Shown one piece after another: positions 8,720 through 18,095 of a stretch of DNA of 64,000 nt. A program made the position numbers and the translations under genes. The first letter of the stretch is position 1. Each line of letters begins with the position of its first letter. The notes under the pieces are model-generated. The model ran no database searches. It saw only the letters and a list, made by a program, of their open reading frames with translations, and was not told where the DNA came from. Source of the stretch: Pseudidiomarina atlantica (GTDB lineage: Bacteria > Pseudomonadota > Gammaproteobacteria > Enterobacterales > Alteromonadaceae); NCBI RefSeq assembly GCF_000753735.1, contig NZ_JPIN01000006.1, forward strand, positions 124,001 through 188,000, written 5' to 3'.

Positions 8720-9814
8720 CAAACGTTGGCTATCCTCGAGGAATCTCTGCGAAAAATCGCCGAAATAAGCGCTAACTTCGGCGAATTTTGATACAAAATC
8801 TTGTTTATCCCCATTTTCTAACTGCCGTAAAACGGCATCAAAAGTGGCTAAATAACGGCGCATCATGGCGAAGTTTTCTGGGTGGGCAAGAATAATGTCT
8901 GCGTACAATTCGGCATTTTGCGCGAACAAGCGGCCGACCATCATCAGTTCCAACCGATAAATCGGCGAGCTCAGATCGAGCAACTCCTGTAAATCCGCAT
9001 TCTCATTCGCCAAATGCGCGCCATACACAAAAGTCGAGAGGTGGCGCATAACTTGAACGAAGCCCATAGCATCATCATGACGTTTGGCCGATGTTTCGTA
9101 TAGCTGTGCACCCCAACGTTTAAGCGTATCAAGTAACCACTGATATTCCGCTGCTGCGCGTCCGGCGGTCACCACAATAAGCTGCTTGGCAAGGGTTGCG
9201 ACTTGCGGACCAAACATTGGGTGTAACCCCACGACCGGACCTGAATGCTGATCGAGCATCTGTTGCAATGGCTTACTTTTGATACTGGTAACATCGGCTA
9301 AAATGCAATGTTCGGGCAGCTTAGGCAGGCGTTCGATAACCGACTCCGTAAGTGCTATGGGTACGCTTACCAAAACTAAATCGGCGTCTTTACAGAGTGT
9401 CTCGGCAGCACCCCAATCATCTCGATCGAGTACTCGCACATCAGCGCCAGCTTCACCAAAGCGTTCAGCAAACAAGCCACCAAGCGCACCTGCACCGCCA
9501 ACGACGACAATCACTTTGTCTTCAAGATGAACGTCAGCCGCTTGCTGCTGCAAGTACGACTCGCGTATAACCCGTCGTAACACATCTTCAATCAAATCAG
9601 GAGAAAGGCCCAATTGTTGTGCTTCTTGTCGGCGAGCTTCAATCAATAGCGCTTCACGCTCAGGCACAAATAACGGCTGGCCGAGATGACGTTTGACCAC
9701 CCCTACTTCTGCAGCAAGTTGACGACGACGGTAGAGCAGTTGCAGCAGCGCGTTATCAGTTTCATCAATGGCTTCACGTAATTGCTGTAATCTTGCTTGG
9801 CTGTCTACTGTCAT
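8669..9814 (-). CDS. tyrA: T-protein: chorismate mutase / prephenate dehydrogenase
   Basis: A 381-residue bifunctional enzyme of tyrosine synthesis: chorismate to prephenate, then NAD-dependent oxidation to 4-hydroxyphenylpyruvate. Residues 1-90 are an AroQ-type mutase (LREAIDETDNALLQLLYRRRQLAAEVG). From about 103 a Rossmann fold follows (VIVVVGGAGALGGLFAERFG), with the substrate motif VGLHPMFGPQV. The length matches E. coli TyrA (373). The C-terminal 16 codons overlap the convergent response-regulator gene. It follows the rplS terminator on the same strand, so it has its own promoter between 9815 and 9872. Confidence 0.96.
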   Translation of the reverse strand: MTVDSQARLQQLREAIDETDNALLQLLYRRRQLAAEVGVVKRHLGQPLFVPEREALLIEARRQEAQQLGLSPDLIEDVLRRVIRESYLQQQAADVHLEDKVIVVVGGAGALGGLFAERFGEAGADVRVLDRDDWGAAETLCKDADLVLVSVPIALTESVIERLPKLPEHCILADVTSIKSKPLQQMLDQHSGPVVGLHPMFGPQVATLAKQLIVVTAGRAAAEYQWLLDTLKRWGAQLYETSAKRHDDAMGFVQVMRHLSTFVYGAHLANENADLQELLDLSSPIYRLELMMVGRLFAQNAELYADIILAHPENFAMMRRYLATFDAVLRQLENGDKQDFVSKFAEVSAYFGDFSQRFLEDSQRLLASAGDSHQLSQVARS

Positions 9815-9872
9815 GATTGTGTCCTACTACTTGAAAGATGTGCTAATCCCCATTGTGCCTGATTTTAGGCAT

Positions 9873-9900
9873 AAAAAAACCCGCCATTGGCGGGTTTTTT
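9873..9900 (-). terminator. Terminator of the rpsP-rimM-trmD-rplS operon
   Basis: A perfect hairpin cccgcc/ggcggg (9880-9894) with loop att, flanked by A and T runs on both sides, 15 bases after the rplS stop. The symmetrical runs would allow termination in both directions. Confidence 0.92.
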
Positions 9901-9914
9901 CAAGTGCGTGATGC

Positions 9915-10274
9915 TTAAGACAGCTTCTCGCGAATACGTGCAGATTTACCTGAACGCTCACGGAGGTAGTAAAGCTTAGCGCGACGAACCGCACCTTTAC
10001 GCTTCACTGTGATGCTGTCAATCAGTGGGCTGTGCGCTTGGAATGTACGCTCAACGCCTTCACCGTTAGACACTTTACGAACCGTGAATGAAGAATGCAA
10101 ACCACGGTTGCGCTTCGCGATAACCACACCTTCAAATGCCTGAAGACGCTCACGGTTACCTTCAACTACCTTAACATTAACGACCACTGTATCGCCCGGA
10201 GCATAGTCCGGAAGGTCTTTTTTCATTTGTTCGTCTTCGATCGCTTTGATCAAATTCTGACTTACTTTTGCCAT
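9915..10274 (-). CDS. rplS: 50S ribosomal protein L19
   Basis: A 119-residue L19, which sits at the 30S-50S interface. The family motifs [20 protein letters not shown] and [21 protein letters not shown] are present, with the usual length. It is the last gene of the rpsP-rimM-trmD-rplS unit, followed directly by a strong terminator. ATG at 10274. Confidence 0.98.
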   Translation of the reverse strand: MAKVSQNLIKAIEDEQMKKDLPDYAPGDTVVVNVKVVEGNRERLQAFEGVVIAKRNRGLHSSFTVRKVSNGEGVERTFQAHSPLIDSITVKRKGAVRRAKLYYLRERSGKSARIREKLS

Positions 10275-10294
10275 GTTAGCCTCACTTGCCTAGA

Positions 10295-11065
10295 TTAACT
10301 ACCCGCGTCTGCGTCGGCCTGATACTGATGAATAAATTCATCAAGTAGCTGACGCTGTTCGTCAGTCAGAGCTAGGTTATTTAACAAATCTGGACGTCGC
10401 AACCAAGTTCGCCCAAGCGACTGTTGCAAACGCCAGCGTCTAATTTGTTCATGGTTACCGCTCAACAATACCGGCGGTACCGCCTCACCATCTAAAATTT
10501 CTGGTCGTGTATAGTGTGGGCAATCTAGTAAGCCATCAGCAAACGAGTCTTCATCAGCCGAGGCGCTATGCCCTAACACTCCGGGGACTAACCGCGCGAC
10601 ACTGTCAATCATGACCATTGCCGGCAACTCGCCACCACTTAACACGTAATCTCCAATCGACCATTCTTCATCAACATGTCGAGCTATCACTCGTTCATCG
10701 ATGCCTTCATAGCGACCGGCGATTAGGATGAACTTGTCACGTTCGGCGAGCTCACTCACACCAACATGATCAAGTTTGCGACCCTGCGGTGATAAATAAA
10801 TCACCTTGGCATCGGCCCCTACCTGTTGCTTGGCTGCGGCAATCGCATCAGTCAGCGGTTGCACCATCATTAGCATTCCAGGTCCGCCACCATAAGGACG
10901 GTCATCCACAGTGCGATGTTTATCGTGGGTAAAGTCACGAGGATTAATCAACTGAATAGTCAGTAATCCATCGCGTACTGCCCGCGCTGTCACACCATGC
11001 TCGGTAATCGCTTGAAACATCTCAGGAAACAGCGTAATCACGCCGACCTGTAGCTGTTCAGCCAT
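10295..11065 (-). CDS. trmD: tRNA (guanine-37-N1)-methyltransferase
   Basis: A SPOUT methyltransferase that makes m1G37 in tRNAs reading CUN, CCN and CGG, preventing +1 frameshifts. Motifs [21 protein letters not shown] and the knotted SAM site ([31 protein letters not shown]) are clear. I start at the ATG at 11065, which overlaps the rimM stop as TAATG (256 residues); an in-frame ATG 18 bases upstream would lie inside rimM and adds MALGLL, absent from relatives. Confidence 0.97.
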   Translation of the reverse strand: MAEQLQVGVITLFPEMFQAITEHGVTARAVRDGLLTIQLINPRDFTHDKHRTVDDRPYGGGPGMLMMVQPLTDAIAAAKQQVGADAKVIYLSPQGRKLDHVGVSELAERDKFILIAGRYEGIDERVIARHVDEEWSIGDYVLSGGELPAMVMIDSVARLVPGVLGHSASADEDSFADGLLDCPHYTRPEILDGEAVPPVLLSGNHEQIRRWRLQQSLGRTWLRRPDLLNNLALTDEQRQLLDEFIHQYQADADAGS

Positions 11066-11595
11066 TAAAAGTCCGAGGGCCAATCGACAACGATGCGTTT
11101 GTTTTCTCTGTCGACCGTTTGAATGTATTGACTCTGAATAAACGGAATCAAACGCTCTGATCGACCAAATGCGTCGTTGCTGTTCGCTTTCACCACCATC
11201 ACATCATTCGATGCTGTGGCCATCAACTGGTCTACGACTCCCATGTTATAACCGTCAGTATTCACTACGGTCATACCAATCAGATCGCGCCAGTAAAACT
11301 CATCCTCTGGCAATTCTGGTAACTGGTCGGCTTGAATCTCGATATCTGCGCCCGTTAATAAATGAGCAGCATCACGGTCATCAACCCCAGCCAATTTGGC
11401 AATCAGTCCTTTATTGTGTCGACGCCATTCCTCGACTTCAACTGTTTGCACTTTACCCTGTTTGCGAATTTGCCAAGGGTGATAATCAAATATGGCTTCA
11501 ACGTCATCGGTGTAACTTTGAACTTTCAGCCAACCTTTTACGCCGTAAACTGCGCCCAATTGGCCCAACACTACGATTTCAGGAGTCTGCGTCAT
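11065..11595 (-). CDS. rimM: Ribosome maturation factor RimM
   Basis: A 176-residue two-domain protein: an N-terminal RimM barrel ([23 protein letters not shown]) and a C-terminal PRC barrel ([21 protein letters not shown]). It assists 16S 3' domain maturation and binds S19. It lies between rpsP and trmD as in E. coli and overlaps trmD by one base. Confidence 0.97.
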   Translation of the reverse strand: MTQTPEIVVLGQLGAVYGVKGWLKVQSYTDDVEAIFDYHPWQIRKQGKVQTVEVEEWRRHNKGLIAKLAGVDDRDAAHLLTGADIEIQADQLPELPEDEFYWRDLIGMTVVNTDGYNMGVVDQLMATASNDVMVVKANSNDAFGRSERLIPFIQSQYIQTVDRENKRIVVDWPSDF

Positions 11596-11616
11596 CGTTA
11601 CCCAAACTTACGTCAA

Positions 11617-11865
11617 TTAAGCTGCGCTACGCGCATCTTTAACAAGTTTCGCTACGCGCTCAGAAACGGTTGCGCCTTGACCAATCCAATGGTCAACACG
11701 ATCCAAATCAACACGTAGTTTTTCTTCTTGACCGCGAGCGATCGGGTTGAAGAAACCTACATTTTCAATGAAACGACCGTCGCGGGCATTGCGACTGTCG
11801 GTCACTACCATCTGGTAGAATGGACGCTTTTTCGCGCCACCACGTTGTAAACGAATGGTTACCAT
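11617..11865 (-). CDS. rpsP: 30S ribosomal protein S16
   Basis: An 82-residue S16 starting [18 protein letters not shown]. The open frame extends 24 codons further upstream, but those codons fall within the ffh-rpsP terminator and are not part of the family; the ATG at 11865 follows GAGGAACGTA, a good ribosome binding site. First gene of rpsP-rimM-trmD-rplS. Confidence 0.97.
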   Translation of the reverse strand: MVTIRLQRGGAKKRPFYQMVVTDSRNARDGRFIENVGFFNPIARGQEEKLRVDLDRVDHWIGQGATVSERVAKLVKDARSAA

Positions 11866-11903
11866 TACGTTCCTCGATACAGTTTTTAATGTTAAGTAAA
11901 TAG

Positions 11904-11928
11904 AAAAACCTCCGACCGGGGTCGAAGG
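11904..11928 (-). terminator. Terminator or attenuator between ffh and rpsP
   Basis: On the minus strand ccttcgacc (11928-11920) pairs with ggtcggagg (11917-11909), with one G-T pair, followed by five T. It separates ffh from the rpsP operon. The space left to the rpsP start is only about 40 bases, so either a compact rpsP promoter lies there or partial readthrough from ffh feeds rpsP. Confidence 0.75.
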
Positions 11929-11971
11929 GCTCGGCAATTCTACCGATTTTTCTGCTCAATGCAAGTATTCT

Positions 11972-13345
11972 CTAGCCTTTGGGGAACATCCCCGGGGGTA
12001 ATTTACCCCCCATGCCACCGAGACTACGCATCATTTTTGCCATACCGCCGCCTTTCATCTTCTTCATCATCTTCTGCATTTGCATGAATTGCTTCAGTAA
12101 GCGATTGACGTCTTGCACCTGAGTGCCAGAGCCAGCAGCGATACGACGTTTGCGTGACCCCTTAATTAAATCAGGGAATTCACGCTCTTTAGGTGTCATC
12201 GAACTAATAATAGCTTCCATGCGCACCGTCATTTTGTCATCCATTTGACCTTTCATTTGGCTGGTCATTTTACCCATGCCTGGGAGTTTATCCATTAACC
12301 CCATCATGCCGCCCATCTCGCGCATTTGCGCCAGTTGCTCACGGAAGTCCTCAAGTGAGAACTTGCCTTCTTTCATTACCTTTTTCGCAACTTTTTCAGC
12401 TTTTGCGCGATCGACTTTTTGCTCTAATTCATCGATCAGCGACAGCACGTCGCCCATTCCCAAAATCCGTGATGCTACGCGCTCTGGATGGAACGGCTCG
12501 AGAGCGGTGTTTTTCTCACCAACCCCCAAGAATTTAATTGGCTTGCCGGTGATGTGACGAATCGATAGCGCCGCACCGCCGCGTGCATCACCATCAGTTT
12601 TGGTCAGCACCACCCCGGTCAAGGGTAAAGCTTCGCTAAACGCTTTGGCGGTGTTCGCGGCATCCTGGCCCGTCATCGCATCCACGACAAACAGCGTCTC
12701 CACCGGCTTAATGGCCGCGTGTAACTCTTTTATTTCCGCCATCATCGCTTCATCAATCGCTTGGCGACCGGCGGTATCTACTAGCACCACATCGATAAAC
12801 TTCTTGCGCGCGTGGCTGATAGCCGCGTTGGCAATATCTACCGGACGTTGCTCAGTAGTCGACGGAAAGAATTCAACCTCGACTTCATTGGCGAGAGTTT
12901 CTAGCTGCTTGATGGCCGCCGGACGATATACGTCAGCGGAAACCACTAGCACTTTTTTCTTTTGCTTTTCACGTAAATAGCGCGCCAATTTACCGACACT
13001 GGTAGTTTTACCAGCACCCTGTAAACCAGCCATCAGAATAACAGCCGGCGGCTGGGTGGCTAAATCGAGCGGGACGTTACCGTCGCCCATGGCCCGCTCT
13101 AGTTCCTGTTGTACAATTTTCAGGAACACCTGCCCGGGCGTTAGACTCTTATTGACTTCAGTGCCGACCGCACGCTCTTTCACCCGGGCAATAAAATCAC
13201 GCACCACAGGTAAAGCTACGTCAGCTTCAAGTAGAGCCATCCGCACTTCACGTAAAGTATCTTTGATATTGTCGTCGGTTAAACGCCCACGACCGGTAAT
13301 ATTTTTCAACGACTGCGAGAGACGTTCGCTAAGATTCTCAAACAT
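11972..13345 (-). CDS. ffh: Signal recognition particle GTPase Ffh
   Basis: A 457-residue SRP54 protein that binds 4.5S RNA and hydrophobic signal sequences and docks with FtsY. N domain residues 1-85; G domain with GLQGAGKTTSVGKLA, DTAGR, TKTDGDARGGAAL; then a methionine-rich M domain from about 300 (KLPGMGKMTSQM, then MQMQKMMKKMKGGGMAKMM). Length as in E. coli (453). Divergent from ypjD, the usual arrangement. Confidence 0.98.
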   Translation of the reverse strand: MFENLSERLSQSLKNITGRGRLTDDNIKDTLREVRMALLEADVALPVVRDFIARVKERAVGTEVNKSLTPGQVFLKIVQQELERAMGDGNVPLDLATQPPAVILMAGLQGAGKTTSVGKLARYLREKQKKKVLVVSADVYRPAAIKQLETLANEVEVEFFPSTTEQRPVDIANAAISHARKKFIDVVLVDTAGRQAIDEAMMAEIKELHAAIKPVETLFVVDAMTGQDAANTAKAFSEALPLTGVVLTKTDGDARGGAALSIRHITGKPIKFLGVGEKNTALEPFHPERVASRILGMGDVLSLIDELEQKVDRAKAEKVAKKVMKEGKFSLEDFREQLAQMREMGGMMGLMDKLPGMGKMTSQMKGQMDDKMTVRMEAIISSMTPKEREFPDLIKGSRKRRIAAGSGTQVQDVNRLLKQFMQMQKMMKKMKGGGMAKMMRSLGGMGGKLPPGMFPKG

Positions 13346-13499
13346 CAGTGATTATCCATTTAACAGCTAGCTGTATATGATCTGGCGTCGATTATATCGT
13401 AATTCAAGCAAAGTTTCCTGATCCTATTGGGTTTCCTTGCGACAATGCATATACTGATCATCCTTGCCTTGGTTAACGCTTGCGAATACAGGATTTTAC

Positions 13500-14288
13500 A
13501 TGCTGGTTTTACTTAGTCTCACATTATTGCTGTACCTTACCAGTGCAATATTGCTGTGGCGTCAGCTAAGCAGCACCGGAGCGACCCATGCCACTAGTTG
13601 GTGGATGGCGTTAGCAGCTGTAGCATTGCATGGTTTTCTGCTGTGGCAACATTTAGCCGCAGACGCTTTCGATCATCTGAATGTCGCCAGCAGTTTAAGC
13701 AGCGTAGCCTTCTTGTTAGCATTGTTTTCGTTGGTCCGCGTCAAGCGCAATAGCGGACTGATTTTGCGCCCAGTCATTTACGTATTTGCTGCAGTCAGCT
13801 GTGTCATTCTCATCGCTAGCCCGGCAGACTGGGGTGCCAGCATTGCCAACTCCCACGGTTTGGTTATTCATATTGTCCTCAGTCTCGTTGCCTATGCAAT
13901 TCTTATGCTAGCGACCTTATACGCCGTACAACTTTTGTATCTAAGCTTTCTATTAAAAAATCATCGCGTGAACGCGCTTACCAGTTACCTGCCACCTTTG
14001 ATGGTGGTCGAACGTTACTTTTTCCGACTCATTAGTGCAGGTACGTTATTATTGTTTATCGCGCTTGGCAGTGGTTTTGTGTTTCTCGAAAACATGTTTG
14101 CGCAGGGCCAAGCACATAAAACAATTCTCAGCACACTAGCTGCTGCGCTGTATCTTGCGGTGGTGCTGGCACATGGCATCTGGCAAGTACGCGGACGTGG
14201 TTTGGTGATCCTAAGTGTGGTCGCGAGCGTTGTCCTCAGTCTTGGCTATTTCGGTAGTCGGTTCGTGCGCGATGTTTTATTGGGCTGA
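13500..14288 (+). CDS. ypjD: YpjD-like inner-membrane protein of the CcsA/cytochrome c assembly family
   Basis: A 262-residue polytopic membrane protein (about eight helices) homologous along its length to E. coli YpjD as I recall it. Conserved points include GLVIHIVLSLVAYAILMLATLYAVQLLYL, PPLMVVERYFFRL and the end LGYFGSRFVRDVLLG. The frame is open from a TTG at 13464, but AGGA sits 6-7 bases before the ATG at 13500 and that start matches the E. coli length. Exact role is not established; the family is related to haem-handling CcsA. It lies between ffh and the CorC-like gene as in E. coli. Confidence 0.88.
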   Translation: MLVLLSLTLLLYLTSAILLWRQLSSTGATHATSWWMALAAVALHGFLLWQHLAADAFDHLNVASSLSSVAFLLALFSLVRVKRNSGLILRPVIYVFAAVSCVILIASPADWGASIANSHGLVIHIVLSLVAYAILMLATLYAVQLLYLSFLLKNHRVNALTSYLPPLMVVERYFFRLISAGTLLLFIALGSGFVFLENMFAQGQAHKTILSTLAAALYLAVVLAHGIWQVRGRGLVILSVVASVVLSLGYFGSRFVRDVLLG

Positions 14289-14383
14289 GAGGTTATCTAA
14301 ATCAGCAATTCTGCTTGCAACGCTTGACTTGTCAGACCATCTGATTAAATTAGGCACTCATGTATAAATCATAGGTACACTTC

Positions 14384-15685
14384 TTGGACGAGATAGCGAC
14401 GTCGACCCTACTTATTATCTTGGGTCTATTACTTCTTCTATCGGCGTATTTTTCAGGCTCTGAAACCGGCATGATGTCGATCAATCGCTATCGCCTGCGC
14501 CACTTAGCGCAACAAAACCATGCCGGTGCCAAACGTGTGCAGTACCTGTTGGACCGCCCGGACCGCTTAATTGGTTTGATTCTTATTGGTAATAATTTGG
14601 TCAATATCGCTGCTTCAGCGATTGCTACAGTGTTGTGTATTCGCTGGTTCGGTGATGCCGGTATTGCCATTGCGACCTTCGGCCTAACCATTTTGGTACT
14701 TATTTTTTCTGAAGTAACGCCAAAAACTATCGCCGCATTGCATCCGGAGCGAGTTGCTTTTCCAAGCTCATTTATTTTAAAACCCTTGTTGACCATCGCC
14801 TATCCGGTTGTCGTGGGTGTTAATTTTATTACCAATGGCTTCATGCGCATTATCGGCGTGAATCCGAATAACACCTTAGGTCACGCCGCATTGAGCTCGG
14901 AAGAACTACGCACCGTAGTCAACGAAGCACAATCAATGATTCCAAGCAGCCACCAAGATATGCTGCTAAGTATTCTGGATCTTGAAAAAGTCACCGTAGA
15001 GGATGTGATGATCCCGCGTTCTGAAATCAGCGGCATCGACGTGCAGAATGATTTTAAGTCCATTATTAAACAGCTATCACAAGCACAGTATACGCGCTTG
15101 TTGTTGTATCGGGGTGAGATTGACGACGCTATTGGCTTTTTGCATGCCCGAGACATTATGCAAATTGTCACCAAGACCAACAGCGATACGGACAAAGCTG
15201 AGTTGATCCGCGCCGCTCGTGAAATCTATTACATTCCGGAAGGTACACCGCTTAACGTGCAGCTATTGAAATTTCAGCACAATAAAGAACGCATTGGCCT
15301 AGTTGTTGATGAGTATGGCGACATTCAAGGGTTAGTGACCCTAGAAGACATCTTGGAAGAGATCGTAGGTGATTTTACCACCAGCATTACACCGGCGCCG
15401 AGTGACTTGGTGAAACCCCAAGATGACGGCTCGTTGCTGGTTGAGGGCAATGCTAACCTACGAGATCTGAATAAAGAGTTGAACTGGGAGCTGCCCACCG
15501 ATGGTCCGAAAACTGTCAGTGGCTTGATTATTGAGCTATTTGGCGATATCCCACAACAGCCGATGTGCATGCGCATCGAGGGGTATGCCTTGGAGATCAT
15601 CGAAAGCAGTGAAAGTATGGTCAAGCAGGTGCGCTTTTTGCCCTTCGAGTCCCGTCATTTAGAACAGCAAAATCTGTTTGATTAG
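14384..15685 (+). CDS. yfjD: CNNM/CorC-HlyC family membrane protein with CBS pair (YfjD-like)
   Basis: A 433-residue protein: an N-terminal CNNM membrane domain (about 1-190, with SAYFSGSETGMMSINRYRLRH), two CBS domains (about 205-335, with VDEYGDIQGLVTLEDILEEIVGDF) and a C-terminal CorC_HlyC domain. The family takes part in magnesium/cobalt homeostasis. The start is TTG at 14384, giving MDEIATSTLLIILGLLLL, which aligns with the start of E. coli YfjD; AGG lies about 8 bases before it. No ATG would preserve the first helix. Confidence 0.9.
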   Translation: MDEIATSTLLIILGLLLLLSAYFSGSETGMMSINRYRLRHLAQQNHAGAKRVQYLLDRPDRLIGLILIGNNLVNIAASAIATVLCIRWFGDAGIAIATFGLTILVLIFSEVTPKTIAALHPERVAFPSSFILKPLLTIAYPVVVGVNFITNGFMRIIGVNPNNTLGHAALSSEELRTVVNEAQSMIPSSHQDMLLSILDLEKVTVEDVMIPRSEISGIDVQNDFKSIIKQLSQAQYTRLLLYRGEIDDAIGFLHARDIMQIVTKTNSDTDKAELIRAAREIYYIPEGTPLNVQLLKFQHNKERIGLVVDEYGDIQGLVTLEDILEEIVGDFTTSITPAPSDLVKPQDDGSLLVEGNANLRDLNKELNWELPTDGPKTVSGLIIELFGDIPQQPMCMRIEGYALEIIESSESMVKQVRFLPFESRHLEQQNLFD

Positions 15686-15700
15686 GTTGGTGCGCACGGT

Positions 15701-16321
15701 TTAATCAAAAAATAGCCGCCACAGCCAACCTTTCTGCAAATCATCCTCGCATTGTCGCAACTGCGCACCGTAACGTCCGGCACGCTCCTTAACTCGCTGC
15801 GCGGTGCGTTTGAGCCAAGCTTTGGATTGATAGGTGCCACGTTGATAACCGGTCCAGCCCTCGTGATAATTCAAATAAAGGGCATAAGCGTCCCATTTGG
15901 AGACACCGTTAACTCGGTGGCTTTTGTCTATGAACCAGCCCATAAAATCAATCGCATCTTCAAAGGAGTCGCGGGAAGCCCAGCTGTTACCTGTTTCGCG
16001 TTCATAGTCGTCCCAAGTAGGCGTTTTCGCTTGTGAATAACCATACGCACTGCTCACCCGTCCCCAAGGAATGATCCACAGTAAATAATCACGAGGCGGC
16101 ACGGCATCATGTTTAAATGAGCTTTCTTGATACATGATGGCCATAGGAATTTGAATGGGCACGCCCCAACGCTCACGCATGTCCGCTGCGGCGTCATACC
16201 AATCACGCTTTTCATAGAAGATTTCGCACAAGTCCTCTGGCTGCTCAGGCGGCGCCGAAGCGCATCCCGCTAACAGCATCAGACTTGCCGCAAGAACTAC
16301 AGGTTTCACCGCCAACGCCAT
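15701..16321 (-). CDS. Lytic transglycosylase-like (SLT fold) lipoprotein
   Basis: A 206-residue protein with a lipoprotein signal (LLAGC, Cys20), so probably anchored in the outer membrane. The motif MAIMYQESSFKHDA fits the SLT catalytic Glu region and AYGYSQAKTPTWDDY the second conserved block. This uncharacterised transglycosylase-like group is common in gammaproteobacteria. It follows gshA with 2 bases between, so probably the same transcript. Confidence 0.8.
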   Translation of the reverse strand: MALAVKPVVLAASLMLLAGCASAPPEQPEDLCEIFYEKRDWYDAAADMRERWGVPIQIPMAIMYQESSFKHDAVPPRDYLLWIIPWGRVSSAYGYSQAKTPTWDDYERETGNSWASRDSFEDAIDFMGWFIDKSHRVNGVSKWDAYALYLNYHEGWTGYQRGTYQSKAWLKRTAQRVKERAGRYGAQLRQCEDDLQKGWLWRLFFD

Positions 16322-16323
16322 AT

Positions 16324-17931
16324 TTAACTACCGCGCTGTCCGGCTACTGCAGCCTTAGCAAAATAAGCATCAAGATAAGCCGCAAAGGAAGTCTTCGCGT
16401 CTTGTTGTTCGCGTTGTTGCTGCTCGGCAATTGAAGCATCGCGCCAAGCCGCAAAGTCTGCTTCACTAAAGTAACGTAACGGCTGACTGAGTTCAGTCCG
16501 ATAGGCCTTTGCTAAGCGCATACCTAAGTGGCTGTTATCCATATTTTCATCGCGCAAAATACGCAACAGCTGCCCGGATAAGGTCAGTTCGGGATTCAAC
16601 ACCATCGGATAATGTTCACTGACGGTTTGTTGATAAGCGTTGCCGACATCGCCGTCCAAGAACTTTGCGATCTGTTGTAGATCGGCAAAAATTGCCTCCA
16701 ACCAATCAGCAATGGGTCGATCGTAACCATTATCATCAAGCGTCAAACGTGGGTTGCGCCCATCCAACACCACTTTAGTAAAGTTGCGTTCAGTCACCAA
16801 CTGTTGATCCCAGTCTAACTCTGGGCTTTCGGTCAATAGACAATACAGCAACACTAAATCGAGCATACGAATTTGCTCAGCAGTGATACCAACAGGACTA
16901 AATGGATTGACATCAAGTGCGCGGACTTCGATGTATTCGACGCCGCCCCGCTCCAATGCTTGGGTAGGTGTTTCGCCATTTTTAGCCACTCGTTTTGGCC
17001 GAATCGGCGAATAAAATTCGTTCTCAATTTGCAAAATATTGGCATTCAACTGCTGGTAATCGATGCTGCCATCAGCTTGCTCAGTTTTTACCCCAATCGC
17101 CGAAAAACGTTGCGACGGCGTAGTTATTGCACGGCGCAAGCGCTGGACATAATCGTATAGCGAATTGTAGGTGATCCGTAAGTCGGCCTGCTCTTTGTTG
17201 GTGTAGCCTAAGTCGCTCATACGCAACGAGGTACCGTATTCACGGTAAACTGTGCCCTTACCCAGCGGTTTTAACTCTATATCAGTATCAGTATGCTTGA
17301 GGAACGACTGGCACAACGCCGGTGAGGCCCCAAATAAATAAGGAATAATCCAACACACGCGCTTGTAATTGCGAATCATGCCGAAGTATTGCTCAGATAC
17401 AAACTCAGCGTCGACTTGGCGTTGCTGGTTTGCAGCTAAAGCCTGCCACATGGCATCGGGTACCGAGAAGTTGTAATGAACGCCAGCAATAATTTGCATA
17501 GCGCCACCATAACGACGCGTTAACCCCTCGCGATACAATGTTTTCATACGACCGCTGTGCGAATCACCATATTGCGCAATTTGAATATCACTGGCGTCGC
17601 CTACCACGCAGGGCATACTCAAGGGCCACATCAGCTCATCGCCCATGTATCTGTACGTGTAGCTATGAATATCGCTTAACTGGTCGAGTGTAACTTGGAT
17701 ATCAGTCGCAACTGGGGTAATAAACTCTAACAGCATCTCAGCATAATCAGTGGTGATGTGCGGGTGCGTAAGGGTTTTACCTAATTCCGCTGGGTGCGGA
17801 GTAGCGGCTAAGTGACCCGTCTCGGTGATCCGCAAGCATTCACGTTCAATTCCGCGTTGTAGCAAGCGAACAGCGTTTGCATCCTGACGGCTCGCCAGGA
17901 CATCTAGCGTCTTTAACAAAGAAGTTTGCAA
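16324..17931 (-). CDS. gshA: Glutamate-cysteine ligase (type 1)
   Basis: Catalyses the first step of glutathione synthesis, ATP-dependent joining of Glu and Cys. It matches E. coli GshA throughout: LLQRGIERECLRI, WPLSMPC, AQYGDSHSGRMKTLYREGL, GVHYNFSVP, IPYLFGASPALC, SLRMSDLGYTNK, RGGVEYIEVRALDVNPFSPVGI. The frame is open from a TTG at 17973, which has no good ribosome binding site. A second TTG at 17931 follows AGGAG at 5 bases and gives 535 residues, closer to the family. I choose 17931 and note that TTG starts are uncommon. Confidence 0.95.
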   Translation of the reverse strand: MQTSLLKTLDVLASRQDANAVRLLQRGIERECLRITETGHLAATPHPAELGKTLTHPHITTDYAEMLLEFITPVATDIQVTLDQLSDIHSYTYRYMGDELMWPLSMPCVVGDASDIQIAQYGDSHSGRMKTLYREGLTRRYGGAMQIIAGVHYNFSVPDAMWQALAANQQRQVDAEFVSEQYFGMIRNYKRVCWIIPYLFGASPALCQSFLKHTDTDIELKPLGKGTVYREYGTSLRMSDLGYTNKEQADLRITYNSLYDYVQRLRRAITTPSQRFSAIGVKTEQADGSIDYQQLNANILQIENEFYSPIRPKRVAKNGETPTQALERGGVEYIEVRALDVNPFSPVGITAEQIRMLDLVLLYCLLTESPELDWDQQLVTERNFTKVVLDGRNPRLTLDDNGYDRPIADWLEAIFADLQQIAKFLDGDVGNAYQQTVSEHYPMVLNPELTLSGQLLRILRDENMDNSHLGMRLAKAYRTELSQPLRYFSEADFAAWRDASIAEQQQREQQDAKTSFAAYLDAYFAKAAVAGQRGS

Positions 17932-18095
17932 ACTCGCTCCTGTTTCATAAACGAATCGAAAAGTTGTCGACAAAGCTTACTGATAAAACGCTGCTACGTC
18001 TATGATCTCAGTCTATTTATAACGGCTAAGATAACTTGGCGTTGTAGCGCTATCGTGGCATCATGAATTCACGTTTCATTGGATAAAGTAGCGCT

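Noticed and set aside
11169-11642. 157-codon frame antisense to rimM
   Set aside because: Shadow of a certain gene in a tight operon; composition is typical of antisense reading.
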